In this document: positions 22,201 through 29,875 of the stretch, in pieces | Layout of the letters: each line of letters starts with the position of its first letter | Numbering within the stretch: the stretch's first letter is position 1 | Assembly (NCBI RefSeq): GCF_907165205.1 | Contig: NC_058189.1 | Location: forward strand, 21,450,001 to 21,514,000 | Source: Coccinella septempunctata | Taxonomy: Eukaryota; Arthropoda; Insecta; Coleoptera; Coccinellidae | Length of the DNA stretch: 64,000 nt | Reading direction: 5' to 3' | Notes under the pieces: model-generated | Database searches by the model: none | What the model saw: only the letters and a program-made list of their open reading frames with translations | Told to the model about the DNA's origin: nothing | Made by a program: the position numbers and the translations under genes

Positions 22201-23523
22201 TTCAAACTGCTTAAGAATTTGGGTTTTGAATGTCCCATAAGGGTATTCGTTCCGGAGATATAGGGTGATTTATGAAAAAAAGCTAAATCTATAAACTCCC
22301 ATATCTTCGTTAATAAGGTAAATTTCTCGCTGATATTTCAGAAGATTGTTCCTATAGGCATTCACCGTCAGCACAAGAAAAAAAATTGGTGATTGGAGTC
22401 TTTCTTATAGACATTACGAATAAATTATATTGATTATAGTTTTTTTTTTTCATATAATTTTTATAAAAGCAATTTTATAACAAGAGAAAACATCTTAGAT
22501 ATATAGAGAAGATATATCCCTCAAAACAATCTATAAATAAAATATTAACTTCAGAAGCGAAAGAACTTGCTCTACTTCGCAAATGGATTGAAGAGTAGAA
22601 ATCGTTACTTGGTTATTGTTGAAAATTTCTTTGTAAATCCATGAATCATCCTTTATCTTAGAAACGAAGTGCCTTGCTGGAAACGCACAGTATGCAACAT
22701 TTTATTGCGAAGTGTCACGAGATGTTGCAACTTCCGCATTTCCTTCAGAATCAAATGGGACGGCACGCACCGTTTGCAACACGGTTTTGCCACACTTTTT
22801 ATGACAGACACATAATGATGCGCAACGTTACAACAAAAGGTTGCACAGGTGGGTTTCCAGCCTTAGCCCTATTTAATTGTTGCTTTCGGTCTACCCTAGG
22901 TATTATCTTTTCATCATACAACTATGTATTGTTATTTGTAGACCACCTGTATATGATACGTATACGTGTACGTATCAAATTATGATTTGATTTGTAACAA
23001 TAAGTGGACCTTTTGCTGATATCACTGAAGGAATGGCCTATGGCAAAGGCTAATAGACATTCCTGTTTCAATTTGTGAAATAACTTCAATATTTATTTTA
23101 ATAAACAAGAGATTTTATCTATTTCAGATGTGTGAAGAACCACCTATGAAAAAAATGTGTCCTGCTGAAGGATCAGAAGAAATAAGCGTGGATCTCCTTA
23201 TAAAAAAGTTCCGCCAACTTTTCATTATGTTCGATGGCGGTATTCAAGATGGTTTGATAACCCAACAAACTTATTTTGCTTTTCATCTGATTCGATGTTT
23301 AGTACAAGCTAATAGTCAATCTTCTAGTGCAATTTTGTCGGCCATTCCACATGCTCTCATATCAGATTTACTAAGAACATTACCTGAAGAGTTCAGCTAT
23401 TCATTATTATTAAATCTTCATGATGTAAGGACCCCTGGTGGTAAAATCAACATGGCACGTGACTTGTGCATATTGCGGAATCATGATTTGAGAAGTGTTC
23501 CATCTACAAATTCTACATTTTGA
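4008..23523 (+). CDS. MED24: Mediator complex subunit 24 (C-terminal ~731 codons, 6 exons)
   Basis: MED24 (TRAP100) is a tail-module subunit of the nuclear Mediator complex, which links transcription factors to RNA polymerase II. The exons 4008-4269, 4948-5377, 12808-13249, 13314-13654, 18893-19219 and 23128-23523 join in frame through gt/ag sites. The product runs colinearly with animal MED24: WGAFAFLKVPNILSEL, CAEPTLNGILKTL, LFDISFLMLVAIVQKFG, VAWEQGSLAASDVKRIL, then RGWLDHTSARAVHCLLE. It ends at TGA 23521-23523 after an SEEISVDLLIKKFRQLF helix. The family is about 950-1000 residues, so roughly 250 N-terminal residues lie upstream of the window. Introns total about 17 kb, mostly transposon. 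No frameshift is seen, so the gene looks functional. Confidence 0.93.
4380..4688. repeat. Solo LTR in MED24 intron, flanked by ATAT
   Basis: The 309-bp stretch starts TGTAACGTTTTC and ends AGACGTTACA, giving the TG...CA termini of an LTR with an inverted TGTAACGT/ACGTTACA. It is flanked on both sides by ATAT (4376-4379 and 4689-4692), a 4-bp duplication of the kind made by Ty3/gypsy and some other LTR elements. There is no internal region, so it is the product of LTR-LTR recombination. The family is not identified. Confidence 0.6.
4948..5377 (+). CDS. MED24: MED24 exon b
   Basis: The acceptor is ttttcag at 4941-4947 and the donor is ACAG|gtgaat at 5378. Split codon AG|A continues exon a as R-LFVELIRGSLLALDD. 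It includes ESQWGAFAFLKVPNIL, the best conserved helix, and ends ...KTLTTDYHKIQ. The following intron is 7.4 kb and holds the first LINE. Confidence 0.92.
5505..5600 (-). ncRNA. Type I hammerhead ribozyme motif of a Penelope-like element
   Basis: On the minus strand, about 5592 to 5541, the order is CCAC (stem I), CTGAAGA (the conserved CUGANGA), a TGCTA/TAGC stem II with loop ATGAGA, GAAA, ACAC/GTGT stem III and the cleavage triplet GTC, then GTGG closing stem I. All core positions of a hammerhead are present. Very short stem III and this layout are typical of hammerheads in the terminal repeats of PLEs. The surrounding sequence (CAAAATTTTGTGAAAATCATAAT-like) recurs at 14380-14450. No PLE ORF is adjacent, so this is an isolated terminal-repeat fragment. 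Confidence 0.72.
5695..6010 (-). pseudogene. Reverse-transcriptase relic of a non-LTR retrotransposon
   Basis: The minus strand reads ISAEKTKALVISKVP, then RCKLELDNPIMEQVMEIKYLGI, the segment after the catalytic palm (MNxxKTK...F.YLG) of insect endonuclease-RT LINEs. Upstream on the same strand the frame has stops and shifts. It is an old fragment inside a MED24 intron, possibly of the same family as the relic at 18420-18780. Confidence 0.6.
6483..8990 (-). pseudogene. LINE copy 1 ORF2: APE endonuclease and reverse transcriptase, broken
   Basis: The endonuclease starts near 8990 (KIISWNINGINTRKAEIEQI, then LQETR) with several stop codons before 8683. The next open stretch is 7454-8683, with GDFNCKS intact but the usual SDH triad changed to SNQ. 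The RT palm is at 6967-7389 with GVPQGSVLGPLLYNIYI and LYADDTG. Residues between the fingers (ending near 7454) and the palm are missing, and a frame change at about 6965 precedes the C-terminal ORF 6483-6785 (FMNRKAEKLLETAKNHPN). Confidence 0.82.
9075..10115 (-). CDS. LINE copy 1 ORF1 protein (Gag-like nucleic-acid chaperone)
   Basis: The 346-residue protein has an acidic start, a coiled coil at about 28-60 (LREENGQLKAQIVKLTETV), a basic middle with RARKESSSSDEE, an RRM-like central part (about 155-285) and CCHC knuckles: CFRCQRYGHAQNKC, then CVKCSGSHSSNDC, then CVLCGEEGHPAS followed by a stop. Copy 2 continues for more than 100 residues after the same point, so this copy is truncated by a nonsense codon in the third knuckle. 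It binds element RNA in the family. Confidence 0.82.
   Translation of the reverse strand: MSETSDNEGSYMEATDAEEFSEGEHEELVKLREENGQLKAQIVKLTETVSQLVGEMRLLREEMTRNNMTKSPTYAAITKPVAGSKNNSLKGVVSQPETRKNDATFAAKAPNAPPTKRARKESSSSDEETVKQTTGVPKRDKIPPITMMGTSDWVEISNALYTKKYSYNRATLLKDGIKIIATTVDDYRKITKFFDQLGKEYFTYQMEEEKKIYAVIRHLPIDADLELIKNDLKFQGIDDAEVSKMTSNKTKKSIPLYLVKTQKKEIFDIQRLYNLCITVEPKKKAESPSQCFRCQRYGHAQNKCSFPWRCVKCSGSHSSNDCTLTRKGEERNATCVLCGEEGHPAS
10261..11081. mobile_element. 821-bp TA-flanked non-autonomous Tc1/mariner-type element
   Basis: The ends are CAGGGTGTCCCAGACG and its inverse CGACTGGGACACCCTG, with TA on both sides and inverted arms of about 110 bp. It interrupts the 5' UTR of LINE copy 1. LINE copy 2 shows the uninterrupted site near 39508. 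No transposase frame is present. The interior holds a second hairpin (10452-10572). Confidence 0.82.
10452..10572. repeat. Perfect ~45-bp inverted repeat nested in the 821-bp element
   Basis: AGTTCAGGGCACCGCAGGCC at 10452 reappears inverted, ending near 10572, with arms of about 45 bp and a loop of about 31 bp. It may be a separate small MITE inserted in the larger one. A weaker inverted pair (CGCCAACTTTTAAGGTAAC / GTTACCTTTGAATTTTTGGCG) spans 10752-10907. Confidence 0.7.
11333..11802. other. MED24 intron sequence, nothing recognised
   Basis: AT-rich sequence between the LINE 5' end and the next MITE. It includes a short GATGATGATGATGA run near 11720. I see no frame with recognisable homology. 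Confidence 0.5.
11803..12086. repeat. Palindromic MITE-like element (~70-bp arms)
   Basis: TTAATTCAGATGCACAACAT at 11803 pairs with the inverse ending near 12086. The arms continue through AAATCAACAAATGTTACGATC. The spacing is about 140 bp. There is no coding capacity and the target duplication is not clear. Confidence 0.65.
12087..12422. other. MED24 intron sequence with short AATAAAGAGA repeats
   Basis: CTGTAATAAAGAGA occurs twice (about 12228 and 12285) with small variations. Nothing else is recognised. Confidence 0.4.
12423..12568. repeat. 146-bp palindromic MITE, AGCCCGTTTGCAACAG family, copy 1
   Basis: The ends are AGCCCGTTTGCAACAGCCG and CGGCTGTTGCAAACAGGCT, with inner GAGAATTCTC palindromes. 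The same family occurs split at 43903-45172. It is flanked by TA. The superfamily is unknown. Confidence 0.75.
12808..13249 (+). CDS. MED24: MED24 exon c
   Basis: The acceptor is tttgcag at 12801-12807. The donor lies after TTA G at 13249 (gtgagt), confirmed because the split GTT codon gives V-AWEQG in the next exon. It encodes DALLGMLHQVLAGKSFELIL and LFDISFLMLVAIVQKFG, aligned with the matching helices of vertebrate MED24. Confidence 0.93.
13314..13654 (+). CDS. MED24: MED24 exon d
   Basis: The preceding intron is only 64 bp with a (t)n cag acceptor. The exon encodes AWEQGSLAASDVKRILDALR and MCSLPLAAAAWLCAYMR, and ends ...LHELWNK at gtgagt. The next intron is 5.2 kb and full of retrotransposon debris. 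Confidence 0.93.
13655..14251. other. MED24 intron, small hairpin only
   Basis: The only feature is a hairpin at about 13950-13995 (GCAATGTATGAAAT... and its inverse). Nothing else is recognised. Confidence 0.4.
14252..14559. repeat. Foldback element with ~100-bp arms around a degenerate hammerhead
   Basis: Arms 14252-14351 and 14459-14559 pair (ACAACCAAATATTTCGAGAA / TTCTCAAAATATTTGGTTGC, continuing through AAAAAGCTG). The 107-bp centre matches 5505-5592 and holds GAAACAGGTGTCGTGG on the minus strand. The CTGAAGA strand is mutated to GAGAAG, so the ribozyme core is broken. Confidence 0.68.
14622..15055. repeat. 434-bp MITE with ~95-bp inverted ends
   Basis: TTGACCAGCTATAACTTCGC on the left and GCGAAGTTATAGCTGGTCAA on the right. 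The arms continue through the CGATTTCGGATTTTTA and CAGGAAAAGGATA regions. A T-run (14719-14737) lies inside. It is non-coding. Confidence 0.7.
15056..15456. other. MED24 intron, nothing recognised
   Basis: AT-rich sequence without detectable frame, repeat or hairpin of note. Confidence 0.4.
15457..17100 (-). pseudogene. Decayed Ty3/gypsy pol (RT, RNase H, integrase pieces)
   Basis: In minus-strand order: RT fingers about 16790-16925 (VLVKKKDGSTRFCVDYR), palm 16412-16786 (LDSDLKSGYWQVKL, SFGLCNAPATFERI, VYLDDAIVF), connection and RNase H start 16187-16396 (YYRKFI, IGYFSKVLSKPERN), integrase core 15838-16080 (IPNQEASILADVLTKEMFSR) and the integrase DDE-Glu region 15457-15669 (RTTDLHPQSDDM). 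Pieces are in pol order but separated by deletions and frameshifts. No LTRs are recognised. It lies in the MED24 intron. Confidence 0.8.
17112..17972 (-). pseudogene. CR1/L2-type LINE 3' end with ATACA microsatellite tail
   Basis: The minus strand reads LCYNIVLWGSSSEWERVFIT, then QKKIIRLMFN, the C-terminal RT region in which products are listed as WGSSS...V..LQK. The 3' tail is the run of (TTGTATTGTATTG) read on the minus strand at 17115-17135. Several frameshifts are present. A downstream segment gives LEIKLQSRIKCVIRF. Confidence 0.65.
18400..18800 (-). pseudogene. Endonuclease-RT LINE C-terminal relic
   Basis: The minus strand reads YLGHILRHAT, a stop, EELQLIIKGKIEGKR, then in another frame KRKSWLRNIRD. 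This is the typical LGH..R...Y....I..GKI.GKR..GR....WL.N.R C-terminus of insect LINE proteins. It has stops and a frameshift, and ends about 90 bp before the MED24 acceptor. Confidence 0.68.
18893..19219 (+). CDS. MED24: MED24 exon e
   Basis: The acceptor is tgtccccag at 18884-18892 and the donor is GGG|gtaagt at 19220. It encodes AITRGWLDHTSARAVHCLLE, LARGVDLALAIFHVDIV and ARLTSYCIYTSYKTLSG, matching the GWVD...LL and CALSSY segments of vertebrate MED24. Confidence 0.92.
19312..20593. mobile_element. 1282-bp non-autonomous DNA element with perfect 8-bp TSD
   Basis: The ends are GGTAATTATGCAGT and ACTGCATAATTACC, exactly flanked by AAATTTTA at 19304-19311 and 20594-20601. Inverted arms extend about 380 bp each, including TTTTCCC...GGGAAA and GTTTACATCCGT segments. 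An 8-bp duplication is typical of hAT, P or Merlin types. There is no transposase. It lies 92 bp after the exon e donor. Confidence 0.85.
20602..21996. other. MED24 intron, nothing recognised
   Basis: AT-rich. A 21-bp direct repeat (CCATTTTTGGGTTTGTCAAA) lies near 20900. No coding or terminal-repeat structure is recognised. Confidence 0.4.
21997..22130. repeat. 134-bp MITE, CGTCCAGTT family, copy 1
   Basis: CGTCCAGTTCCAGGAAAGTC at the left end and the inverse (GACTTTCC..CAACTGGACG pattern) at the right. The left flank is TA. It has the same length and sequence pattern as 54083-54216. Confidence 0.75.
22131..23127. other. MED24 intron, unassigned repeat-like sequence
   Basis: 22180-22420 has the GAGATATAGGGTGATTTATG style of Tc1/mariner MITE ends but I could not pair two termini. 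22670-22860 contains several TTGCAAC motifs. No gene is seen. Confidence 0.35.
23128..23523 (+). CDS. MED24: MED24 terminal exon
   Basis: The acceptor is atttcag at 23121-23127. The ATG at 23128 is internal because exon e reads straight into it. It encodes MCEEPPMKKMCP, FRQLFIMFDGGIQDGLITQQ and LPEEFSYSLLLNLHDV, and ends at TGA. It matches the MED24 C-terminus. Confidence 0.92.
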   Translation: MCEEPPMKKMCPAEGSEEISVDLLIKKFRQLFIMFDGGIQDGLITQQTYFAFHLIRCLVQANSQSSSAILSAIPHALISDLLRTLPEEFSYSLLLNLHDVRTPGGKINMARDLCILRNHDLRSVPSTNSTF

Positions 23524-24090
23524 TTTTTTTTTGGTATGCTGTTTTTGCAAGAAATATACTTGTATTGTGATTATCTGCTTTGTTGATCTTGGCTGAATAT
23601 AACTTTGAGTTTTTAATTTATTGAATACTAGCTGTGACCTCCCAATCCGTAGAAAAAATTCTCTTTACTTACTTTTTCAATATGGTGTCGAAATGGAGAG
23701 TAGTTGAAAATAAAATAAGAAGTTTAATGCATTCCTTGGAGAGTCGTCTTTTCAACATTCAAAGTCCCGTTGAGATATCAACGGGACCCAACCCAACCGA
23801 TAGGTTGGGTCAATCCCGATATTTCTCCGGAGAAACAGACACAAATTTCAAAAAGAGTTGATTAGGTTTTGGTTACGTGCACATCACCAAAAATACTCAA
23901 AACATGTCTTATGTTCGGAAATTAAAGACAGATATTCTAATATTATTTATAAGTTTGTATTAGGTGAACTTGATTTATTCTCATCGAGCAACGATGAATC
24001 AAATCAGTTCCTGTCACAGTTCAACAGAATATGAAAAATACCATAAATTTAAGATTACAAAATGATCTATTGTATGTTTTACAAGCAATG
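23524..24090. other. MED24 3' UTR and downstream spacer
   Basis: AT-rich. I see no unambiguous AATAAA close to the stop codon. The next clear element is the LINE tail near 24098. Confidence 0.4.
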
Positions 24091-24091
24091 T

Positions 24092-24610
24092 GTATATAAT
24101 AATAAAAGCCTTTATTCAACAATCTGAATTATATACAAATTCAAAAATAATTTCTTAAAAAGGCGAGATTCAGTGCATTGATCAATCCAACCTAAATTCA
24201 TTAAAACATACAACTGAGGTGAAAAATTCAATGAAAGATATGAGAAGAGAAAATAAACATTTCTCTCCCAACCCAACAGCAACTTTACAACTTCAAGCTA
24301 TGGAAGCCCGGTCAGTCCTATAGGTATGCAAAAAAAACGAAGAAAAATGAATGAAAATTTTTTCATCAAATATATATATATGTATATATAACTACCTAGG
24401 AGTCACCTCTATCTGATCACCCATGAGCTTACTAAATATTGGGGCTCTGAAACAGTTCGAATCCTTCGCTTTTCTGATGTTCGTAGGCAAGTTCTTAATC
24501 AAATGCGGCTTGTTATATGAGAACGATCTACGAAATGTTTCACGCATAGGTGGTGTCAGGGTATCCTTGAAGCGAAGGTTGAGATTGTGAACATCAGAGC
24601 GAAAAGTGAT
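24092..24610 (-). pseudogene. LINE 3' fragment: RT C-terminus and 3' UTR
   Basis: The minus strand 24607-24392 is open: FRSDVHNLNLRFKDTLTPPM, then RETFRRSFSYNKPHLIKNLP, ending with stop at 24392-24394. This is the C-terminal tail of insect LINE ORF2 proteins. It is followed by a 3' UTR ending in GGCTTTTATTATTATATAC near 24092. It is 5'-truncated and undamaged in the visible coding part. Confidence 0.72.
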
Positions 24611-25070
24611 CTTATGGTAACGTTTTCTTCACTTAATTGAAACTTCCGAATGATAAAGAATATTTATTCACAATTATACTAACATTATTAACTAATAAAC
24701 TAACTGTCACTACTATTTAACTCCACTTGTATTTATTTCCACTCATCCGTCGCTTGCACTGCGAACTGTTAGTCCAAGAGGCAGAGCAAAAAAAACTCTC
24801 TGAATTTATTAAGCCTGGTTTTTTCTCAGGTGATTACAATCATAATATACAACAAAATGCTGCGGTCAGTCAAGTGGATGTTAGAACATATGCCTCAGGT
24901 GCGCGGTCAAACATGTCGTGATCACCGACATAATAAAATCAATTTCTTAAGGCTGAAACTTTATAAACTTTTGTGTTTTAGTATATAAATCAAAATTATG
25001 ATAGTCAGTCAATGTCCAATCGGGACACAGCTGGTCAGTCAGCTTTAATGTGCGTAGATAGAAGTGGGAC
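24608..25070. repeat. LTR-like and repeat fragments
   Basis: 24616-24750 resembles the layout of the solo LTR at 4380 (TAACGTTTTCTT.., AACTAATAAACTAACT) but no partner end is found. 24991-25062 (ATAGTCAGTCAATGTCCAAT) recurs as a direct repeat at 27273-27336. Confidence 0.4.
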
Positions 25071-26690
25071 TGGTGTAATAATGCACCCCATATCTTGATC
25101 AATTGAAGAGCGGCTTTCCACTGGTCATTGGGTGATTATTTTTAAGATGTTAAATACACAAATTGAAGGCCCTCGAAATGGAAAAAAATGTGGATCCGGC
25201 CCGTCGCACGAAGGACAGGTCTTGAAGTTGTAATTTTTTTCTGGGGAGAAGTTTAAATGAAACTCATGAAAAACTTTAACAAATAAATCTATTAGCAACG
25301 TTAAATTAGAACTTCTCTACAAATACGTACTCGGTCGAAGACGACCAACAAAAATCTTCAATTTCTTAAACCTATGCAAGTGAGCGCAAAACAATAAAAC
25401 CTATTTTTCGTAACCAAAAATCTTGGGTTAAAATTCAACTTCCCAACTTAGAACAACAACAACAACAATGAATTATAGAGGAGCTTTCAGGACTCTGGAC
25501 AAATAAAAATTGGAACTTTCTACCTTTTCTGCGACTGCTATTTGTATGACGCTGCCGATGAAGAACTTTTCGACACCAGACTTTACCCGCACAAATCGGC
25601 GAATTCTTTACACTTAACCGAACTTCCCGCACTTTTCCATCGCAAACGTTTTTCGCTTTAAGCTTCCCTATCCAAAATTTCAACACAATTTTATATCTGG
25701 TCTTACTACAAATCGAAATCAACGATCACTCCTCGAATATTACTTTACTGATTCCCGATAAACTGACTTTAGCTCCAAATTATTTCCGTTCTCATTAACT
25801 ACCTTATTCCCGATATTCCGTTTCTACTTGAACAAAAACAACAAAAACGAAGGACTGGACTTTTCTTTATACGAAACTTTTCCAAATATTTATGAGCCGA
25901 CCGAGTCTCCGATTCTATCCCGTGATCTACCTATACTTTTCTCTTACTTCGTGTAAACCTATTTATTTTAAGTCCCTTTTCTCTTTCTTTAATGACTGAC
26001 TCTACAAAAGACTTATAATTCCTCTACTTATCCGTACCGACTCGAATGCGTATATTTTCGATATTTTTCAGATCACGTCCCCGGACCGGGGTATTCTTTT
26101 TTGATCACTTTCCTCGGACCGACTTAAAGGGGTATTATTTTTTATCACGCTCCCTGGACCGACTGACTAACTTTTTCCGAGGTACTTTTTCCCCGGTCTT
26201 TCTCTGCCTCGCTATGGGTGGTACCAAAACGTCCCAAAATCGAAATCATTAGACGATCATTCTTGCTGAGTTGAAAAATCAGCGTTCCCAGGCTCGGCTG
26301 TCACAAGAAAATTTCGGCTACTTCGCATTCTGAGAACTGTTTTCCTCTCAGGGTCTCCAAACTGATAAATCTTTCTTAATCTACATAACTAACCATTTTC
26401 ACTTGTTCCGAAGTCTCTATCACCGGATATTGGAATCAATTACATAGGCCGCCGGTTGCTCTCTGAAAACGTAGGGTATCAAATATCTGCCGATTTTCTG
26501 ACTGAGCAACACTAACTCTATCAACTCTCATTGAACTGGTTATTATTTAAATTCCCACGACTTAATACCGTCTGATCTCAAGCACCTCAAAGTATCGTAT
26601 TTCCAACTAAAAATCGCCTCTGCCGCACGGCTGCAACAATGTAAGAAGGTTCCAGCGATACCTCGTTTAAATTATCCCAAATTAATTCGA
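25071..26690 (+). repeat. 1.6-kb LTR-like repeat, left copy (inverse of 32602-34154)
   Basis: It is nearly colinear with the reverse complement of 32602-34154. A subsegment also resembles 60410-60700, the 5' leader side of a BEL/Pao element, so this is probably a BEL/Pao LTR plus leader read in sense here. It contains GACCGACT...CCCCGG motifs. It ends in a coding-like tail (ELIWDNLNEVSLEPSY on the minus strand) of unknown identity. Confidence 0.6.
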
Positions 26691-26699
26691 ATTTCTTAT

Positions 26700-27230
26700 T
26701 CCGATTTATTACACTGGAAATCATCAAAGGTAGATTAATGTCAGTAGAATGTATCAAAGATTGGGAAATTCTCTTTGCAATGCTCTTCCTGGACTGCATG
26801 CTTTGACTGGATGTGATTTCAACCCAGCTTTTCACAAGAAAGGTGCCTCTGCAGATAATGAAGCAAAGCGAAGATTTTCAAAATAACGGGACTTACAGAT
26901 GAAAGCAACCAGAATAATATGCTTAATAAGTTTCAAGAATCTGTTTGCCATTTATAAGGCTTGAAAAAAATAAAATCATTCATTTTCAAAGACGTATAAA
27001 TGTCTTCGCACCACAAACGATCCTTTTAAAATTAAAATGAGGAATGAAGATGGGTCGAGTATGCTACCATGCCAATTAGAATTGATGCAGTACTTCTTAA
27101 GAGCTTCATTACAAATATTTGGCGGAATGCTCACCCTTAAATTCCAACGGAGCTATCTCCTACTGATGGTACTGCTGGAAATTGGTTGATGAGAAAAAAT
27201 GTCATTTTGATTGGTTCAAAGGCGATCATT
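26700..27230 (+). pseudogene. Relic of FEN/PIN-like nuclease gene, copy A (keeps GCD)
   Basis: The frame reads SRMYQRLGNSLCNALPGLHA, then LTGCDFNPAFHKKG, the GCD segment of the family described at 28540. Further on, PCQLELMQYFLRA and NAHP.IPTELSPTD correspond to the C-terminal half of copies B and C, with several stops. This is the only copy with the Asp of GCD intact. Confidence 0.55.
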
Positions 27231-27249
27231 CAACTTTAGAAACTTTTAT

Positions 27250-27336
27250 TTATGATATGTAAATCCAAATTTTGATAGTCAGTCAACGTTCAATCGGAAC
27301 ACAGCTGGTCAGTCAGCTCGAATGTGCGTAGCGATG
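27250..27336. repeat. ~80-bp direct repeat of 24991-25062
   Basis: TAGTCAGTCAACGTTCAATC, then CACAGCTGGTCAGTCAGCT, is a diverged copy of the segment just left of the 1.6-kb repeat. It could be a terminal or target-flanking repeat. Confidence 0.55.
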
Positions 27337-27721
27337 TTTATGAGTTATAAGGGTGCAATTCGTTTATTAAGCGTGAATTCTTTTGTAACTAATACTGACT
27401 ATATTATTAATAAATAAAATGGTCAGTCAGCCATTCCGTAAAACAAAGCCCGTCAGTCAGTGGATAAGAAAATTAATTTTTTTCGCACTCTATGAATATA
27501 ATCATTCAAAGTAACACATTTATTTTAATAAGCCACATCCGTGTCGCAATTGTACCTTAAAATCTCAGAAATAAAATTCGTTCGAAATAAACTGTGTACT
27601 CAACGAACTCAGGTATACGCCCAGGTAAGAACTCATTGATTTTCAAACATTTTTAACTAATATTTATTAGTTAATTTAACAAGCTATAAATAATCATCAA
27701 AAAATCCATCATCTGAATCTT
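27337..27721. other. AT-rich spacer with GTCAGTCAG motifs
   Basis: No gene is recognised. GGTCAGTCAGCC and CGTCAGTCAGTGG echo the motif of the neighbouring palindromes. Confidence 0.4.
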
Positions 27722-27929
27722 CAGTCCGGGAGGCAGGGGCTTTTTTTTAAGGAATTCCATCCCAGCTGAATTCAATACTGTAGGTTGTAGTCACATTGCA
27801 AATGACGAAACCGACCGTCAGCTTCTAGTCCGGGAGGCAGGGGCTTTTTTTTCAAGGAATTTCATCCTGGCTGAATTTAATACTGTAGGTTGTAGTCACA
27901 TTGCAAGTGACGAAACCGACCGTCAGCTT
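27722..27929. repeat. Two tandem ~104-bp repeats
   Basis: Units 27722-27824 and 27825-27929, each starting AGTCCGGGAGGCAGGGGC and ending GAAACCGACCGTCAGCTT. A single inverted copy lies at about 31037-31153. They abut palindrome 1. Confidence 0.8.
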
Positions 27930-27939
27930 CAATACCATC

Positions 27940-28542
27940 GGTGGGTGCGGGCCTGGGAGGCGGCGGAACTTGGGAAAAAATGCAAAATTTCAAGTGATTT
28001 TATCCCGGCTGAAATTTTTTATATGTAATATTAATGTTAAATAGAAACAAAATAGTGAAGTCAGCCGATAGGCGGACGGTGGAAAATACGTCAGTCGAGA
28101 GCATGAACTGGGGAAAAAAATTTGAAAATCAAGTGATTTCATCCCGAATGACAACACCTCCATATGATTTCTTACATATATGGAAATATAAAAATGACCG
28201 TCAGCTGCGTGTCTAGCGGGGGAAAGACCGTCAGTCAGATCATTGAAAATTCCGCTCGCCGTATAAATGCATGAGCGCTGACGGTCATTTTTATATTCCC
28301 ATATATGTAAGAAATCATATGGAGGTGTTTTCATTCGGGATGAAATCACTTTACTTTCAAATTTTTTTCCCAAGTTCACGTGCTCGACTGATGTGTTTTA
28401 CACCCTCCGCCGATCGGCTGACTTCACTATTATGTTTCTGATTAACATCAATATTACATATAGAAAATTTCAGCCCTGATAAAATCACTTGAAATTTTGC
28501 ATTTTTTCCCAAGTTCCGCCGTCTCCCACGCCCGCACCCACC
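27940..28542. repeat. Palindrome 1, ~290-bp arms, beside the nuclease-like gene
   Basis: The left end GGTGGGTGCGGGCCTGGGAG and right end CTCCCACGCCCGCACCCACC pair. Arms share GACCGTCAGCTGCGTG, CATATATGGAAATATAAAAA and GGTGTTTTCATTCGGGATGA blocks. The centre holds GCCGTATAAATGCATGAGCG. It lies immediately 5' of copy B of the nuclease-like gene and could carry its promoter. Confidence 0.8.
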
Positions 28543-29375
28543 ACACTTATTTTCAAAGAAGCGCTCGTTGAATTTTTAATAGACGATTGGTTAAATGATC
28601 ACATGGCATCGTGGATTGGGAATAAAACAGTTTTCGTAAACTATATGGAATGCCACAAATATGAAGTTGAACAAGGTAAAATTCAACGATCATCGGATCC
28701 ATTGTTAACGTGTCCAGGTCACGAAGAAGCAGATATGGTTTTCCATGTCTGTCACTTGAAATCTGATGTTCATGTAACAATGCGATGTTCTGATACAGGT
28801 ATATTGATCATTATGTTGGGAAATATGAATTTCATCGAGAAGAACGTCCAAATCTCGATGCATGTTGGACCGGCAATATTCAAACATTCATTGATGTCAC
28901 CAAATTGGGTCCAAATTTGTGCTCTGTATTGCCAGGATTTCATGCCTTCAGTGGATGCAATTTCAACTCAGCATTTTACCGTGAAGGAAAAAAAAAGTTT
29001 GAAATTCTCCAGAAGTCTCCAACGTACATCCAAGCAGTGAGTGACATTTCACAAATTCCCAATTGTAACCTCGATCAATTGTTCACATACTTAGAATGCT
29101 ATGTTTGTGGAATATATGGATTTACAGAATTTGATGATATTAACACTGCTCATGTGTTAACATTCAATAGAGCATACGGCAATTACGATGATTGTAATCC
29201 ACTTAACTTGGAAAAAAAAATTGAAGAATTTTTATTCCCGCCCTCTAAGGCTGAACTGAACAAACATTTCTTTCGAACGGCATACATCGTCCACCTTTGG
29301 AGTCAAGCACATTTACCTGTACCTCCCGATTATTTGAATGTTGATTATGTTGATAACGAATTAATAAAAATATGA
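28540..29375 (+). pseudogene. FEN1/XPG-PIN-like nuclease gene, copy B, frameshifted
   Basis: The first frame encodes FKEALVEFLIDDWLNDHMAS, then CPGHEEADMVFHVCHL and RCSDTGILIIMLGNM. After about 28900 the reading continues in a second frame with LGPNLCSVLPGFHAF-type sequence, SGCNFNSAFYREGKKKFEIL, then KAELNKHFFRTAYIVHLWSQ to a stop at 29373. HEEAD, SDTD and GCD followed by a G-K-rich turn is the motif order of FEN1/XPG nucleases (EAEA, TEDMD, GCDY + helix-hairpin). The same set occurs in uncharacterised invertebrate proteins. Here SDTD is SDTG and GCD is GCN, so two acidic residues are lost. The function is inferred and the family unnamed. Confidence 0.6.
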
Positions 29376-29429
29376 ATGACCTATTGCATATGTGCAATAA
29401 GATCTATACTATCATTTGGACATAGAGAA

Positions 29430-29875
29430 TCGTCTCGGTATCACTTCAAAAAAAACAACATTCTGACAGTTTATGGTCTCTACATTTATATGTAGAGACC
29501 AGTATTACTTTGAGGACTGTAAGAATGGTAATAACATAAGAAGAACTGAACCCTACTTTTATCCCATACACTCCTCAACTTTAAGGGAGAACAATGTCCA
29601 TTATGCAGCGATGAAATTATGTAATGGCTTACCAAGGAATTTGCAAGGCATCGATCAGTTTGACCTTTTTCGGAGAAGGATTCACAGCTACAGCTACATA
29701 CTTCAGTGTGAACCTTATAACTTGGAAGAATTTAGAGAACTTTTTAAAAAGAGAAATTGCTCCTGAGATATATTTTTTTGTTGTTGCTTTGACATGTTTC
29801 TATTGTATTTTGACATATCTGTGATATGTAAATTAATGGTAGCAATTAAATAAATATACTATACTATACTATAAT
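29430..29875 (+). pseudogene. LINE RT C-terminal fragment with TATAC tail, copy 1
   Basis: It encodes YFYPIHSSTLRENNVHYAAM, then CNGLPRNLQGIDQFDLFRRR, the C-terminal signature (H.ST...E....Y....N.LP..L) of CR1/L2-like LINEs. It ends in a poly(TATAC) tract near 29850-29875. It directly follows copy B of the nuclease-like gene, and the same arrangement recurs at 32420. Confidence 0.65.

Noticed and set aside
22180..22960. Possible further mariner MITE in the last MED24 intron
   Set aside because: One end-like motif (AGGGTGACTGG) is seen but no matching inverse terminus or TA pair could be found.
23128..23130. ATG as start of an independent short gene
   Set aside because: It is preceded by a splice acceptor and continues MED24 in frame and homology; it is an internal Met.
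28000..28400. Frames such as MNLGKKFESKVISSRMKTPPY that recur in the palindromes
   Set aside because: They occur identically in both arms and both orientations, start and stop at repeat junctions, and match no family; treated as non-coding palindrome.
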